Assembly: GCA_028285035.1 (NCBI GenBank)
Contig: JANQQF010000053.1
Location: 62,001-126,000 of the forward strand
From: Phycisphaerae bacterium
Lineage (GTDB): Bacteria; Chloroflexota; Anaerolineae; 4572-78; J111
DNA: 64,000 nt
Direction of reading: 5' to 3'
The notes beneath the pieces are model-generated. The model did not search any database. It had not been told where the DNA came from and worked only from the letters and a program-made list of their open reading frames with translations. How positions within the stretch are numbered: the first letter of the stretch is position 1; each line of letters begins with the position of its first letter. Positions 27,201 to 35,905 of this stretch are shown here, one piece after another. Both the position numbers and the translations under genes were made by a program.

Positions 27201-27275
27201 GGTCAGATGGATCAGCAATATCAGCAAGAGGAGGCGATGATTTTTCAACTGGGTCAACAATGGCCACCTACTCAT
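24237..27275 (-). CDS. Large GT39-type membrane glycosyltransferase with three C-terminal beta modules
   Basis: The 1012-residue protein has about 11 membrane segments in residues 12-450, with APDEPAHLQYAQFIARQG in the first loop as the ArnT/PMT-like acidic site. The remaining half is extracytoplasmic: at least three beta modules are visible, marked by VNLTWQA (about 520), VTLHWQAR (about 745) and LTLYWQSE (about 905), the last followed by YTVFLHLLDDQGNVV and LYPTALWDVGE. It overlaps the stop of the upstream glycosyltransferase by 8 bp (27268-27275), so they are coupled. Confidence 0.82.
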   Translation of the reverse strand: MSRWPLLTQLKNHRLLLLILLIHLTLTTAYSILTPLGEAPDEPAHLQYAQFIARQGHLPETLEERSAAGYRANWPPLYHALIAQPIRWVGDAQPTRLKSVGDTPRRLIPTNGQTIASFIHTVEEKWPWRGVVLSWHLSRFISVGLTALAVLITYLIAWHLTQNRVIASSAAALHAFIPQFLFVGSVVSDDTLLIPLSGLVMLALIIFYQRGTLLQSSPALVVGLLLGLTTVAKYNALPLWGIVAIWGILSREQFSWLRYGRYLGLVSLGAAITGGWWFIFIWRNFNQVAEQGWFRGSFTALIASTSDATLRGIAAGQSVNLENIAIFEWGWTLFRSFWGSFGGGGTIDFPRWVYVICLGLTLIALFGLIQSFRKHQRGAYPFSLFLLTPLFFLPLPLLRFIVSGSVPETAQGRHLFPALPAITLALTWGYSQLRKNGDAQHQTSNRLIWVMPAFLLVASLFALPLIQTSYPPLIPLYVTSPLNSVEQASTVQINEEILLLDAKVTSQPEDTFEVNLTWQAIKIPSQDYLIHLIVQDSKEEEIGNWVGYPLGGRYPTRAWDETDILQHTVQIPVASKAGDGRITLQLLDVFQQPASETVVLAKSLELPASSNTPLLPNELRSDELPDRDPFTYRSTLSFRLPTGSSIPDLRAPDGTRYPPVLVAGTIQATIIHFIVDANWPSGAYRLAFGSETLPPEISAIQTRAYNIENRPRQFTVPEMSFPVEANFFDTATLLGYDLPQQRVQPGESFPVTLHWQARRTIGQDLTVFNHLIDQNFVQYGGADRIPLKYYTALLWVPQEIISDDYVVPVAQNAPNGVYWLDVGLYPSKQADQSLPLVQDGQILDRNSVPIGPIKVGGPPDGVTVQSAQPQYPLDKRFGDQITLLGFDLMDTDSRPLSLETQSSIPSSHLENAHLTLYWQSERQPEANYTVFLHLLDDQGNVVRQFDGPPANNLYPTALWDVGEIIQDEHILSDIPSGQIKLVGGLYRPDTGARLLINGGSESAAVLFEFEVQ

Positions 27276-29271
27276 CAGTCATTTCCACCCTTACAATCAC
27301 ATCCAACACTGCCTTATCATCCGATGTGCCGTCTGGTCCCGAACCCATAATCCGTTCGCCACTATCTGTGGCATACCACCCCACGTGAAGTTGGTGATCG
27401 CCGGGCGGGGTGCCTTCTGGAATCGTTAGCGAATATTTATCCGTAACTTGCTCCTCATTCTGCCAATCAACTGTTGGGTATGTGTTCCAAACAGGCTGAT
27501 TGTCGTGCCCCGTGCGATAGAACCCATCGGCGGCAATGAGCTGGACGAAGGCAGTGTAGGGGGTAGCGGTTGGGCCTTCTGCTTGCCAATAGAGCGACAG
27601 GTTAAATGTCTGTTCTGGTTCCAACAATAGCAGGGGGTGGTTGTTTTCCAATTGCAGTCTCGATTGGCCTTCATCATCAAAGACTTGATAGCCTCGCAGG
27701 TTGACTCCATGCTCGAACGAATATTGTTGGGGTTGCATCAATGTTTCAACGGTTTGTGGGCTTAAATACAGGTTGATGTTGTAGCTGGGGAAAAAAACCT
27801 GATCTATCCGGTCTCCGTGGCGATCAAGCCAACTGAGTACCGCGCCTTCCTCATCAAATCCCTGCTGTAGGAGGGGCAGAAACCAAATGCGGTCGTAAGC
27901 CCCAGCGATTTGACGGGTTGTATCTAGCCGAACTTCAACAGAAAGGTCGCGTTCATCTGGCACAACAAAAAAAGGGAGATCATCAGGCTGGTAGTAGCTG
28001 ACGGATGCTTCAGGAAAGTTGGTGAGCATCACATCACCGGGTTGAGCGTGATCCGTAACAAAGTCGTGGTACAGATACCACGGTGGGGCTTTGGCATAGG
28101 CTGGGTCTGTAAAATAGTTCGTTAGAGCTAACGCATTGATGCTCAGCAGGGTTAGAATAAGGGCTGAGGTTATGATAGGCAGAGGGATATTTTTAGGCTG
28201 TGATACTAATTTCCCTAGACCCCACGTAGAAGGAGTTACATCCTTCCAAAGCTGTAAGCGATTCCATAAGGCAACAAACCCGATTGCGAGCAATAGCACA
28301 AAGGCGGGTTGGGCCTGGATCAGAAAGCGCTCTTTGAAAAAAGGGCGATCAATGGATAGGGCGATAACTCCAGCTACCGGAAAGAGAAAGTACAAGACCC
28401 AGAATAGACCGACAGTCCAACCGCGACGTAAGGTCATAATCAGACCAAGGAGAGCCATTGGGACGAACGAAAATGTAGCCCATAGACTCATGGTATGTTC
28501 TACTGTAAAACCGGTGAGTAAAGCTGTGGCAGCCCGCCGTAGGATTTCGGCGGTTGATAGCGCATCAATTCCGCCGGCAGCTTGTCCGATAAAGTTGGAG
28601 GCAAGTTGCAAGCCGGGAATAATGAGGATGCCGATGGTAATTTGGGAGGCTAGCCAGACCCAGCGATGGTGCCAAAACTTTTTCGCATTGAGTAGAACAA
28701 ACACGCCTTGAAAAGCGATTAGGAAGACTGTGTAATAGTGTGTGTAGAAGCTAATGACGGTAAAGGCAATGTAGATGCACCAAATTGTGTAAGTTCGCGG
28801 CGCAAGCCGTTTTGCGTGTAGTGAAACCCATAACGGCCAAGTTGACAGAAGGCCAAATAGAGTAAATAGCGGGTAGGATCGCACATCTTGCGCTTGCCAG
28901 ATTTGTAGGGGACTGATGGCCAAGAACAGGGCTGCAAGCAGACTGATGTATCTATTTTGTAGGGTTAAATAACTGAGGCGATGTAGAACTGCAACGGCGA
29001 GTAAACTGGCCGAAACACCAGCAAAACGCATCATCCAGGCTTCTCGCCCAAACAAGCGTTGCCACGGATTGAGCATAAGATAATACAATGGGGGATGAGG
29101 GTCGGTGATACGTGATAACTCCCACAAATCACCAACAGGGAGGGCTGCATATAAAACTGTGGCAGATTCATCGCCGCGAAGGGCTTGACTATCTAATTGG
29201 TAAGTTCGAATCCAAAAGGCAAACAGTAAGATGATTAAAATAATAGTTCGAGACAGCAGCGATACAGGCAA
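27268..29271 (-). CDS. GT39-type membrane glycosyltransferase with C-terminal beta module
   Basis: The 667-residue protein has an N-terminal membrane helix, the acidic loop ALRGDESATVLYA, ITDPHPPLYYLML and about 10 further membrane segments to residue 380. A soluble part follows, ending in a beta module (LSLYWQAEG, YTAFVQLIAADG, YPTVDWQNEEQV, LHVGWYATDSGERI). It would transfer sugars from a lipid carrier outside the cell. The start is TTG 29271, with only a weak CAGGG upstream. It is the first gene of a two-gene operon. Confidence 0.83.
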   Translation of the reverse strand: MPVSLLSRTIILIILLFAFWIRTYQLDSQALRGDESATVLYAALPVGDLWELSRITDPHPPLYYLMLNPWQRLFGREAWMMRFAGVSASLLAVAVLHRLSYLTLQNRYISLLAALFLAISPLQIWQAQDVRSYPLFTLFGLLSTWPLWVSLHAKRLAPRTYTIWCIYIAFTVISFYTHYYTVFLIAFQGVFVLLNAKKFWHHRWVWLASQITIGILIIPGLQLASNFIGQAAGGIDALSTAEILRRAATALLTGFTVEHTMSLWATFSFVPMALLGLIMTLRRGWTVGLFWVLYFLFPVAGVIALSIDRPFFKERFLIQAQPAFVLLLAIGFVALWNRLQLWKDVTPSTWGLGKLVSQPKNIPLPIITSALILTLLSINALALTNYFTDPAYAKAPPWYLYHDFVTDHAQPGDVMLTNFPEASVSYYQPDDLPFFVVPDERDLSVEVRLDTTRQIAGAYDRIWFLPLLQQGFDEEGAVLSWLDRHGDRIDQVFFPSYNINLYLSPQTVETLMQPQQYSFEHGVNLRGYQVFDDEGQSRLQLENNHPLLLLEPEQTFNLSLYWQAEGPTATPYTAFVQLIAADGFYRTGHDNQPVWNTYPTVDWQNEEQVTDKYSLTIPEGTPPGDHQLHVGWYATDSGERIMGSGPDGTSDDKAVLDVIVRVEMTDE

Positions 29272-29379
29272 TAGATTGACCCTGTCAGATAGAATTTACT
29301 TGTCGAACTGTAATCAAATTAAAGAAATCGACAAAATTTTGCTGCTGATTTGATAGAGGTTTTGAGGGACGCCACCTAG

Positions 29380-30159
29380 CTACTCTGCAACTGGCTCGTC
29401 AAATCGTTCAACAATTTGATCGGCAACTTTGCGATAGGCCACCGCCCCCTTGTGATTTCGTGAATATTCGACCATTGCTTTGTTGGCGATAGAGGCTTCG
29501 GCAAAGCGAATACTCTTGTAGATAACCGTGTCGAAAACCTTTTCTCCAAAGGTTTCACGAATTTCATCTAAGACTTGACGGGCGTGAACCGTGCCCGTTG
29601 AATACATAGTGGCCAAAATTCCAACCAACTCAAGATCGGGGTTGAGACGTGCCTTGGTTCGCTCAATACTATCTAGAAGAAGGCTGAGGACACGCATAGC
29701 GAAGAATTCACATTGCATTGGGACGATGACACCCTGACTCGTGGCAAAGGCATTAACTGTCAGAAGGCTGAGACTTGGGGGGCAGTCAATCAAGATATAA
29801 TCATACCAGCCACTAACAGGGCTTAAAACACGGCGCAAAATTAATTCGCGGCGCAACTCGGGAATCAATTCAATCTCAGCAGCGGCTAAGTCACGATTAG
29901 CCGGTAAAACATCCAAATATGCTTTAACTGGGCGAATGACACGGTTGACGGGTGTATCAGGCTCGATCAAGGTTGTATAAATTGTCTCTTCCAACACATC
30001 TGCATCAATCCCTAGACCCGCCGACAGCGCTCCCTGTGGGTCAAGATCTACGATCAATGTTTTCTTTTCCATTTCGGCTAAGGCAACACCCAAATTGATG
30101 ACGGTTGTTGTTTTCCCTACACCCCCTTTTTGGTTGGCGATGGAAATGATCTTTGTCAT
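29380..30159 (-). CDS. ParA/Soj family ATPase
   Basis: The 259-residue protein begins MTKIISIANQKGGVGKTTT, the deviant Walker A of ParA/Soj, and continues with LIVDLDPQGALSAGLG and YDYILIDCPPSLSLLTVNA. ParA ATPases segregate DNA or position large complexes. I used ATG 30159, preceded by GAGGGAG, rather than the upstream frame extension. No parB gene and no canonical parS (TGTTTCACGTGAAACA-like) site is visible nearby, so a cargo role other than chromosome segregation is possible. Confidence 0.9.
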   Translation of the reverse strand: MTKIISIANQKGGVGKTTTVINLGVALAEMEKKTLIVDLDPQGALSAGLGIDADVLEETIYTTLIEPDTPVNRVIRPVKAYLDVLPANRDLAAAEIELIPELRRELILRRVLSPVSGWYDYILIDCPPSLSLLTVNAFATSQGVIVPMQCEFFAMRVLSLLLDSIERTKARLNPDLELVGILATMYSTGTVHARQVLDEIRETFGEKVFDTVIYKSIRFAEASIANKAMVEYSRNHKGAVAYRKVADQIVERFDEPVAE

Positions 30160-30399
30160 AAGTGACTCCCTCGTTATTTTTAAATCAGCCTTCATGACTG
30201 ATTGTGGCTTAAATTGAAGAATGCAAAATTACTTGGTTTAAATTACGATAACTGGTAATTCCAAAATAGTAATCGTCTAAACAGGCCGAAATTACCATTT
30301 ATCTAAGCAAGGAGACCTACTATTTACTGGCTCAAAATGTGCAAGCTAACTATTGTCTGTTGCTAAATATGCTGTTAGGAAGAATGACTTGCCGCAGGG

Positions 30400-31167
30400 T
30401 CAATTTTGATGATTGACGGGGTCCATATCTAAAACGTGCTCTACCAGATTTTGATAATCTTGCGCTCCCCGACTGGCAGGCGCATATTCAAATATGGTTT
30501 GACCTTCCCCTGGTGCCTCAGAGAGCTTAGTATCAATCCAGATAGGCTCTGTGATGCGAATTTTCTTACCGATTGTGCGGAGCTGACTTAAGACCTCTTT
30601 GCTGATTTTTCGACGTGGGTCGTACATTGTCGGGATAATCAAGCGAATGTCAGCGCCTCGCCCTAATGCCTGGTTGATCTCGTGTAGGTATTCCATCAAT
30701 TGTGTCACACTCGACAAGGCCAGCATTTCCATCGATACAGGAATAAAGACTTCATCGACATAGGCTAAGGTGTTAACTGTTAATAAGGAGACCGAGGGCG
30801 CACAATCCAAGATATGATAATCGTAATTGCTCAAATCCTCAAAAAGTTCATCGAACAACTCTTCTCGCCCCATTTCCATAACCATTCTTTGTTGGGCCTT
30901 AAACAGGCTAATATGGCTGGGAAGTAAGTCCAGATTGTCTCGAGCCTTGATCACACACTCTGTGGCAGGCACTTTGCGAACTAAAACTTGGGGCAGGGCC
31001 TTTTTCGCGTCCGTCTCCACGCCCAAGGCAATAGCTACATTGGCTTGGGTATCTGTATCAATAACGAGAACTCGATTTCCCTTTTGAGCTAAACCATAAG
31101 CGAGGGTTACACATGTTGTTGTTTTGCCGATACCACCCTTGAACCCCACAATTGCTATCTTACGCAT
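30400..31167 (-). CDS. ParA family ATPase (second copy, divergent)
   Basis: The 255-residue protein has the deviant Walker A FKGGIGKTTT (about 8-17), VIDTDTQANVAIALG and YDYHILDCAPSVSLLTVN. It differs clearly from the neighbour at 29380-30159, with a KIRITEPIWIDTKLSEAPGEGQTIFEYAPASRGA region as in Soj-type proteins. A 240-bp gap separates the two. AAGGAA precedes the ATG. No ParB partner is adjacent. Confidence 0.9.
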   Translation of the reverse strand: MRKIAIVGFKGGIGKTTTCVTLAYGLAQKGNRVLVIDTDTQANVAIALGVETDAKKALPQVLVRKVPATECVIKARDNLDLLPSHISLFKAQQRMVMEMGREELFDELFEDLSNYDYHILDCAPSVSLLTVNTLAYVDEVFIPVSMEMLALSSVTQLMEYLHEINQALGRGADIRLIIPTMYDPRRKISKEVLSQLRTIGKKIRITEPIWIDTKLSEAPGEGQTIFEYAPASRGAQDYQNLVEHVLDMDPVNHQN

Positions 31168-31376
31168 CGCTCAGTTCCTTGTCTACTTGTCACTGGTATA
31201 CTCTATCGTGAAATTACTTATAAGTATAATGCGAATTAAAAATATGGTCAATTACAAGATTATGTAAATTAAGAATTGGGCAAATAAAGTGGGTTACAAA
31301 AGAAAAAATGGGTCAAACTTAAATTTTTAGCGGAATTAATACTAATCAACACTGCCTGGATCATCTCGTTGGGATG

Positions 31377-31727
31377 TTAGAACAATTGAGAAATTACAAC
31401 TGCATGGAGTAGTGTACTGACAATCAAAACGATCCAAAATTCAATCTGTCGAATTTTGTGCCGAAAGAAAACCATGCCCAGCCACGCCCCAGCAAATCCA
31501 CCCAGAACAGCGAGGATATGTAACAAAATTTTAGGTACTCGATTTTTCCCTTTGCCAAATTTAGCATTACTTTTATCAATCCCATAAAGTACAAGTGTAG
31601 ATAAACTTATTGCCAATAACCAGACGAGATAGGTATTAACAGGAATGAAGATGTAGCCTAAAATAAAACCGATAATGCCGATGACGATAGCAAGCCATTG
31701 ATATTGACGAAATTGTGGGCTGTTCAT
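31377..31727 (-). CDS. DUF1294 family membrane protein
   Basis: The 116-residue protein has about four membrane helices and the DUF1294 core: LYGIDKSNAKFGKGKNRVPKILLHILAVLGG followed by GAWLGMVFFRHKIRQIEF. Function is unknown. AGGAG sits 10 bases before the ATG. It lies alone between the ParA and DHODH-like genes. Confidence 0.87.
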   Translation of the reverse strand: MNSPQFRQYQWLAIVIGIIGFILGYIFIPVNTYLVWLLAISLSTLVLYGIDKSNAKFGKGKNRVPKILLHILAVLGGFAGAWLGMVFFRHKIRQIEFWIVLIVSTLLHAVVISQLF

Positions 31728-31787
31728 GCTAGGTTGCTCCTGTTACGTTAGTCTTGTACTGACAATTTGTATCAGTACGATGTGAGG

Positions 31788-32597
31788 TCACCCCGTCGCA
31801 AAATGCTCTGCAATCTGTTGTGCTTGACGAGGATTAGTCCAAATGAGGGTATCAAGCTGGACTGCCTCGGCTCCAACACTCAAAAACATCTCGACATCTT
31901 GTGCCGAATGGATGCCGCCAGCGGCAACAATCGGTAGGCTGGTAATCTTCGCGATGCGGCGGACGTCGTGGACAGCGAGGGAGTGGAGGGTACGACCAAA
32001 AAAATGGCCGGTGACGAGCGAGCCATTGGGGTGTTGGGTGGTCCCTAGAGGCGGGGTCCCGACGACGAGGGTGTCGGCCTCAGCTTGCTGAGCGGCGTCG
32101 ATGACCGTAGACGTAGCGCCAAGCGGGAGCTTGACGAGGATGGGCAGCATACACCCTTCTTGGATCGCTCGTATAGCATCAAAGACATCCTCTGGGTAGG
32201 GTTCTGGGGGAAGACCTAATTCGATGCCAGCTAGAGGTGTAGCGCCCTCCAAGGCTCGTGCGGTTCGCATTAAATCATTGGGAGCATCAGCAGGGAGATG
32301 AGGAATCACGGGGATGGGAAGGCCGCGCCAAACTTTCTCCTGCTCGCGAATAACCTTTTTAACCCCTGGATTTTGTGGACCACGATTAAATAACACGCCG
32401 CCTGGTACCTCAACCATTCGAGATAGGCTGTTGCTTCTGTGGGGACGCAGCGTAATTGGGGGCGTGACCAAGGCTCCAAATGTAGAGATGTCCAGGAGAT
32501 GACGGTAGGGGGGACCGTGTCCTACATAACCAGATCCAATAAGAATGGGTGAGTCAAGACTGAGGCCAATTTTGTGGTTGAAGGCTAACTCAATCAT
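31788..32597 (-). CDS. Dihydroorotate dehydrogenase-like protein
   Basis: The 269-residue TIM-barrel protein follows the class 1 DHODH pattern (IGSGYVGHG, ALVTPPITLRPH, IPVIPHL, ILVKLPLGATSTVIDAAQQAEADTLVV, IVAAGGIHSAQDVEMFLSVGAEAVQL). Two catalytic landmarks are altered: TKSIT is TPPIT, and the NLSCPN motif with the class 1 catalytic Cys reads ELGLPP. It overlaps the electron-transfer subunit gene by 8 bp, so it probably still forms a flavoprotein pair, but dihydroorotate oxidation is doubtful. Confidence 0.78.
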   Translation of the reverse strand: MIELAFNHKIGLSLDSPILIGSGYVGHGPPYRHLLDISTFGALVTPPITLRPHRSNSLSRMVEVPGGVLFNRGPQNPGVKKVIREQEKVWRGLPIPVIPHLPADAPNDLMRTARALEGATPLAGIELGLPPEPYPEDVFDAIRAIQEGCMLPILVKLPLGATSTVIDAAQQAEADTLVVGTPPLGTTQHPNGSLVTGHFFGRTLHSLAVHDVRRIAKITSLPIVAAGGIHSAQDVEMFLSVGAEAVQLDTLIWTNPRQAQQIAEHFATG

Positions 32598-33381
32598 CTA
32601 TCATCTCCGCATCAACCTTGATGAGGTCAACAACCAATCCTTCAAGGCAGGCTAATTTTATGCCCGCCTTTGTTTCTATGGCACAGCCTAAACAAGCCCC
32701 GACACCACAACCAAGGGTCGTCCAGTTGAGCAGGCCATACAAAATGTTTTCACTATGCCCGAGACGAATTGTATCGATTCGTTTTCGTAAGGTGCGATAT
32801 AACATCAATGACCCGATCACACATATTTCATCAGCCCAACGCAAAAGCTCGTCTGTAACGAGGTCAATAATTGGTCCGCGATGGCCGAGCGAGCCGTCTA
32901 ATGTTGCGGCGTGCAGTTCAACAGAGGGTGGTAATGCAGATCGCGGAAAAAGAGTGCTTTCGCGTCGTCCACCCATCATCAAGGTAACCCCCCGATTAAC
33001 GGCAAGGGCTCGATACATTTGCCCTAGTAAGGGGCCAAGATTGGGGTTGTCACTGATGAGGAGTACGCTATGGTAATGGTCTGCTAGGGGAAATGATTGG
33101 CCCAGTGGCCCGATCACATTCAGGGAAGTATTTTCAGGGCGGCTCAATAACCAGGCCAAGCCTGGGTCAGGATCAGGTCGTAAATGTAAAGTGAAGGTGT
33201 CCGTTTGAGTCGTTGCCGGAAAAATAGGCCGACGCAGGTAACATCCTGCGTCAGTGCAGTCAAGTAAAAAATATTGACCAGGCAAAGGTGGTGAAGCAGA
33301 TGAGGGAAGGGTCAGGGTAAATTGCCACCACGCTGGGCCAATCACTTGTTTATTGACGAGCGTGATGTCGGTTTGGATCAC
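32590..33381 (-). CDS. PyrK-like FAD/[2Fe-2S] electron-transfer subunit
   Basis: The 263-residue protein has an N-terminal FAD-binding beta barrel (LPGQYFLLDCTDAGCYLRRPIFP), a nucleotide-binding part (SVLLISDNPNLGPLLGQM) and a C-terminal cysteine cluster CGVGACLGC with a later Cys in ACLEG, matching the PyrK [2Fe-2S] site. It passes electrons between NAD(P)H and the adjacent DHODH-like subunit. The start is GTG 33381, overlapping the TGA of the upstream membrane protein gene (GTGA). Confidence 0.82.
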   Translation of the reverse strand: MIQTDITLVNKQVIGPAWWQFTLTLPSSASPPLPGQYFLLDCTDAGCYLRRPIFPATTQTDTFTLHLRPDPDPGLAWLLSRPENTSLNVIGPLGQSFPLADHYHSVLLISDNPNLGPLLGQMYRALAVNRGVTLMMGGRRESTLFPRSALPPSVELHAATLDGSLGHRGPIIDLVTDELLRWADEICVIGSLMLYRTLRKRIDTIRLGHSENILYGLLNWTTLGCGVGACLGCAIETKAGIKLACLEGLVVDLIKVDAEMIDD

Positions 33382-33791
33382 TGTTGTAGCTCGATTTCAA
33401 TGCCACCGGTTAAGGCAGCCAGAATGTTGTAACACCACCCGACGAGTAAGATGGTTAGTCCAATGATTAAGCCGCCTCCGATGACCCCGCCCAGGATAAT
33501 AAGCGTAGCAACGGTGGCACTTTGATCATCCAGTTGAATGAGTAACTGTTGGACATCTTGCAATCCCAATAAATCGATGTAGTCAAATTCAATAGGGATC
33601 CCTAAACTGAGGGGATCGTATTCCAGAATCTCACGATCATCCAAAAATTGGCGAATTTGGCCAACGACCTGGACCGCAACAATGGCACAGATATTCGCTG
33701 GAATAAACATCATCAAGCCGCCCAACAGACAGCCAAATTTTGCAAGTGGGAACAAATTGATTTTTCGAACAGTGTGTTTCTGCATTGTCAT
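33378..33791 (-). CDS. Two-helix membrane protein of unknown function
   Basis: The 137-residue protein has a helix at about 20-45, a soluble middle part (EFDYIDLLGLQDVQQLLIQLDDQ), a second helix at about 95-120, and a conserved-looking end YNILAALTGGIEIEL. The layout recalls small DUF3566-like membrane proteins, but I cannot assign it firmly. The overlapping GTGA junction couples it to the PyrK-like gene. Confidence 0.6.
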   Translation of the reverse strand: MTMQKHTVRKINLFPLAKFGCLLGGLMMFIPANICAIVAVQVVGQIRQFLDDREILEYDPLSLGIPIEFDYIDLLGLQDVQQLLIQLDDQSATVATLIILGGVIGGGLIIGLTILLVGWCYNILAALTGGIEIELQQ

Positions 33792-33911
33792 GACAGGGTT
33801 AACCTCAATTTGATGTGGCGCATTGTCTTGATATGTTGAACCGGGTGAGACGGGGTAACATACAAATGATTTTACCCTGTGAACCTGTTCTATTGCAACC
33901 CTGCTACTTGG

Positions 33912-34649
33912 TTATAAGGTCTTAACAATCGCTGGAATCTCAGCCAAATTTTTGATTGTGGCCGATGGCTGGATCTCACTATGAGCCACATTTTCTGGGC
34001 GTTCCGTCATCGTTGCCCAAATACTTTTCATACCAGCATTGTGAGCACCCAGGATATCCGCCTCCAACAAATCGCCGATAACAACAATTTTGTCTGGCGG
34101 AATATCCCAACGTTTGGCAATGAGCTGGAACCCTTCCGGATTTGGCTTGCGCCAGCCATAGTGGGCCGAGCTTAGGGTAGCTGACAACTCTGAACGAAGC
34201 CGATTGTCATTAACTAATCGTTGAACCAAACCGTCGTCACTAGCATTGGAGTACAACCCTAACTTATAGCCTTGCTCTTTTAAGTGCTTAACTGTTTCAA
34301 GCATATCTGGATAAGGTTGCCAGGCCTTCTGTTGAGCCTCATAATACATTTTTACCGCAGCCTCTAGGAACACGTTTGCTTGAGCTTTGGCTGGGGCCTC
34401 AATTTTTTCAAGAGCCGTTTTCATCCAATCAATCGTTAAGGTTTCAACGTGTGTTTCTTTTGCTTCTGCTTCTCGAATAGTTCGTTCTTCTAAAAACGCC
34501 GTGACCAAACCTTCGCTATCAAGCTTGATCCGTTTTTTCTTGAGAAACCAATTTGCCACGCCTTCTATTCCTTCACGAACCACCTCATCGATTGGGCGAG
34601 TCAGGTGAAGTAAAGTGTGACCTAAATCAAATATGATACCGTTAATCAA
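33912..34649 (-). CDS. HAD family hydrolase
   Basis: The 245-residue protein has a HAD core with a helical cap. Motif I is IFDLGHTL, so the second Asp of DxDxT is Gly, a variant seen in several HAD groups. Motif II is GLYSNASDD, motif III the Lys of GWRKPNPEGF, motif IV VIGDLLEADILGAHNAG. Substrate is unknown. It overlaps the preceding 2-hydroxyacid dehydrogenase gene by 4 bp (ATGA), so the two probably work together. Confidence 0.86.
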   Translation of the reverse strand: MINGIIFDLGHTLLHLTRPIDEVVREGIEGVANWFLKKKRIKLDSEGLVTAFLEERTIREAEAKETHVETLTIDWMKTALEKIEAPAKAQANVFLEAAVKMYYEAQQKAWQPYPDMLETVKHLKEQGYKLGLYSNASDDGLVQRLVNDNRLRSELSATLSSAHYGWRKPNPEGFQLIAKRWDIPPDKIVVIGDLLEADILGAHNAGMKSIWATMTERPENVAHSEIQPSATIKNLAEIPAIVKTL

Positions 34650-35662
34650 TAGCCTTTCTCTCTTTCTACCAAATTTAACAACGGTTCTTGATTAAGATAC
34701 CGTCGAATATTCTCTGCGAATAAGTCAGTTGCCCGGTCGTCATAATGGGGGCTAAATCCAGATACATGTGGTGAGATAACTAGATTCTCCAACGACCATA
34801 AAGGACTATCAGCCGGTAATGGCTCAGCTTCAAATACATCTAAAGCCGCGCCTGCAATATCCCCGTTGGTTAGAGCGGTCACTAGGGCGTCTTCATCAAC
34901 CAAGCTCCCACGAGAGATATTGATAAAGTGGGCTGAGGATTTCATCGCTTTGAATGCTGCTTGCCCAAATAAATGACGAGTCTGAGGATGGGCAGGAACA
35001 AGGCAAACGACAAAATCACAAACTGGTAGCATTTCCAGCAATTGACTTTGGCTGTAAATTTCTTCCGGAATTTCAGCGTTAGGGTCACCCGTGCCAGGCA
35101 GTTGGAAACCACGAGCCGCTGTTCTTTTCCCCGACCGATTGATGGCCAAAACACGCATGCCAAGCGCATGTCCTTGTCTCGCAATCTCTCGGCCGATGGC
35201 ACCATACCCAATAACACCCAGCGTGCTGCCTCGTAGTTCGGGCATAATCAAGTTATCCCAACGATCTCTGGGCCACTCCTGATTACGTTGATAGTTAAGA
35301 AGTTTTGGGATTTTTAGTAGAAACGCTAACATCATCCCAATGCTGTATTCAGCCATAGGCACGGCATGAACCCCATTCATCGATGTAATGATGGTGTTAC
35401 TTTGCCAAACTGGCCTATCAATTAAAAAATTCACACCCGCGCTATGCGTTTGAATCCAATGGACATTTGGAAACCGGTGGGCTTCACGAATAGCCCCTTC
35501 CCACCCGTATATCACGTTCAGACGTTCACCTAAATCCAGGGGGATATCATCATAATTTGCCCCCGTGATTTGATGGACCTCAACATCAGCCGAGACAGCC
35601 TTCAATTTATCGAGCTGATCTTCTGTAAATTTAAGCAAGCTCAAAACAGTTAGTTTTGTCAT
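34646..35662 (-). CDS. D-isomer-specific 2-hydroxyacid dehydrogenase
   Basis: The 338-residue enzyme has the NAD-binding motif GVIGYGAIGREIARQG (about 150), the catalytic Arg in NISRGSLVDEDAL, a Glu in FEAEPLP and the catalytic His in ISPHVSGFSPHY. It would reduce a 2-keto acid or oxidise a D-2-hydroxy acid. GGGAGGGG precedes the ATG. A second family member, at 54982-55917, is clearly different. Confidence 0.9.
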   Translation of the reverse strand: MTKLTVLSLLKFTEDQLDKLKAVSADVEVHQITGANYDDIPLDLGERLNVIYGWEGAIREAHRFPNVHWIQTHSAGVNFLIDRPVWQSNTIITSMNGVHAVPMAEYSIGMMLAFLLKIPKLLNYQRNQEWPRDRWDNLIMPELRGSTLGVIGYGAIGREIARQGHALGMRVLAINRSGKRTAARGFQLPGTGDPNAEIPEEIYSQSQLLEMLPVCDFVVCLVPAHPQTRHLFGQAAFKAMKSSAHFINISRGSLVDEDALVTALTNGDIAGAALDVFEAEPLPADSPLWSLENLVISPHVSGFSPHYDDRATDLFAENIRRYLNQEPLLNLVEREKGY

Positions 35663-35905
35663 TACCCCTCCCTAAGCTGGCGAGGATTATAACATGAAAT
35701 TGAACGGTGTACAGGCGGATGAGGACAAGATTGCAAACGGGGTACTTTGTTCAGCACTAGACCGAGACATGGGGAAATTTGGCTAGGTCTTGCATTTTAC
35801 ACAAAAACCATTATCATTATCAGATAATTAATGAAATTTTCAGCGAAGCCGCAAGGATATATTTTCTTTGTGGTTTTATTATATCCAATACCACTTGGGG
35901 GTAAT

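Noticed and set aside
28136..28711. 191-residue open frame on the plus strand within 27268-29271
   Set aside because: It is the shadow of a membrane glycosyltransferase coding region; its composition is basic and repetitive without motifs.
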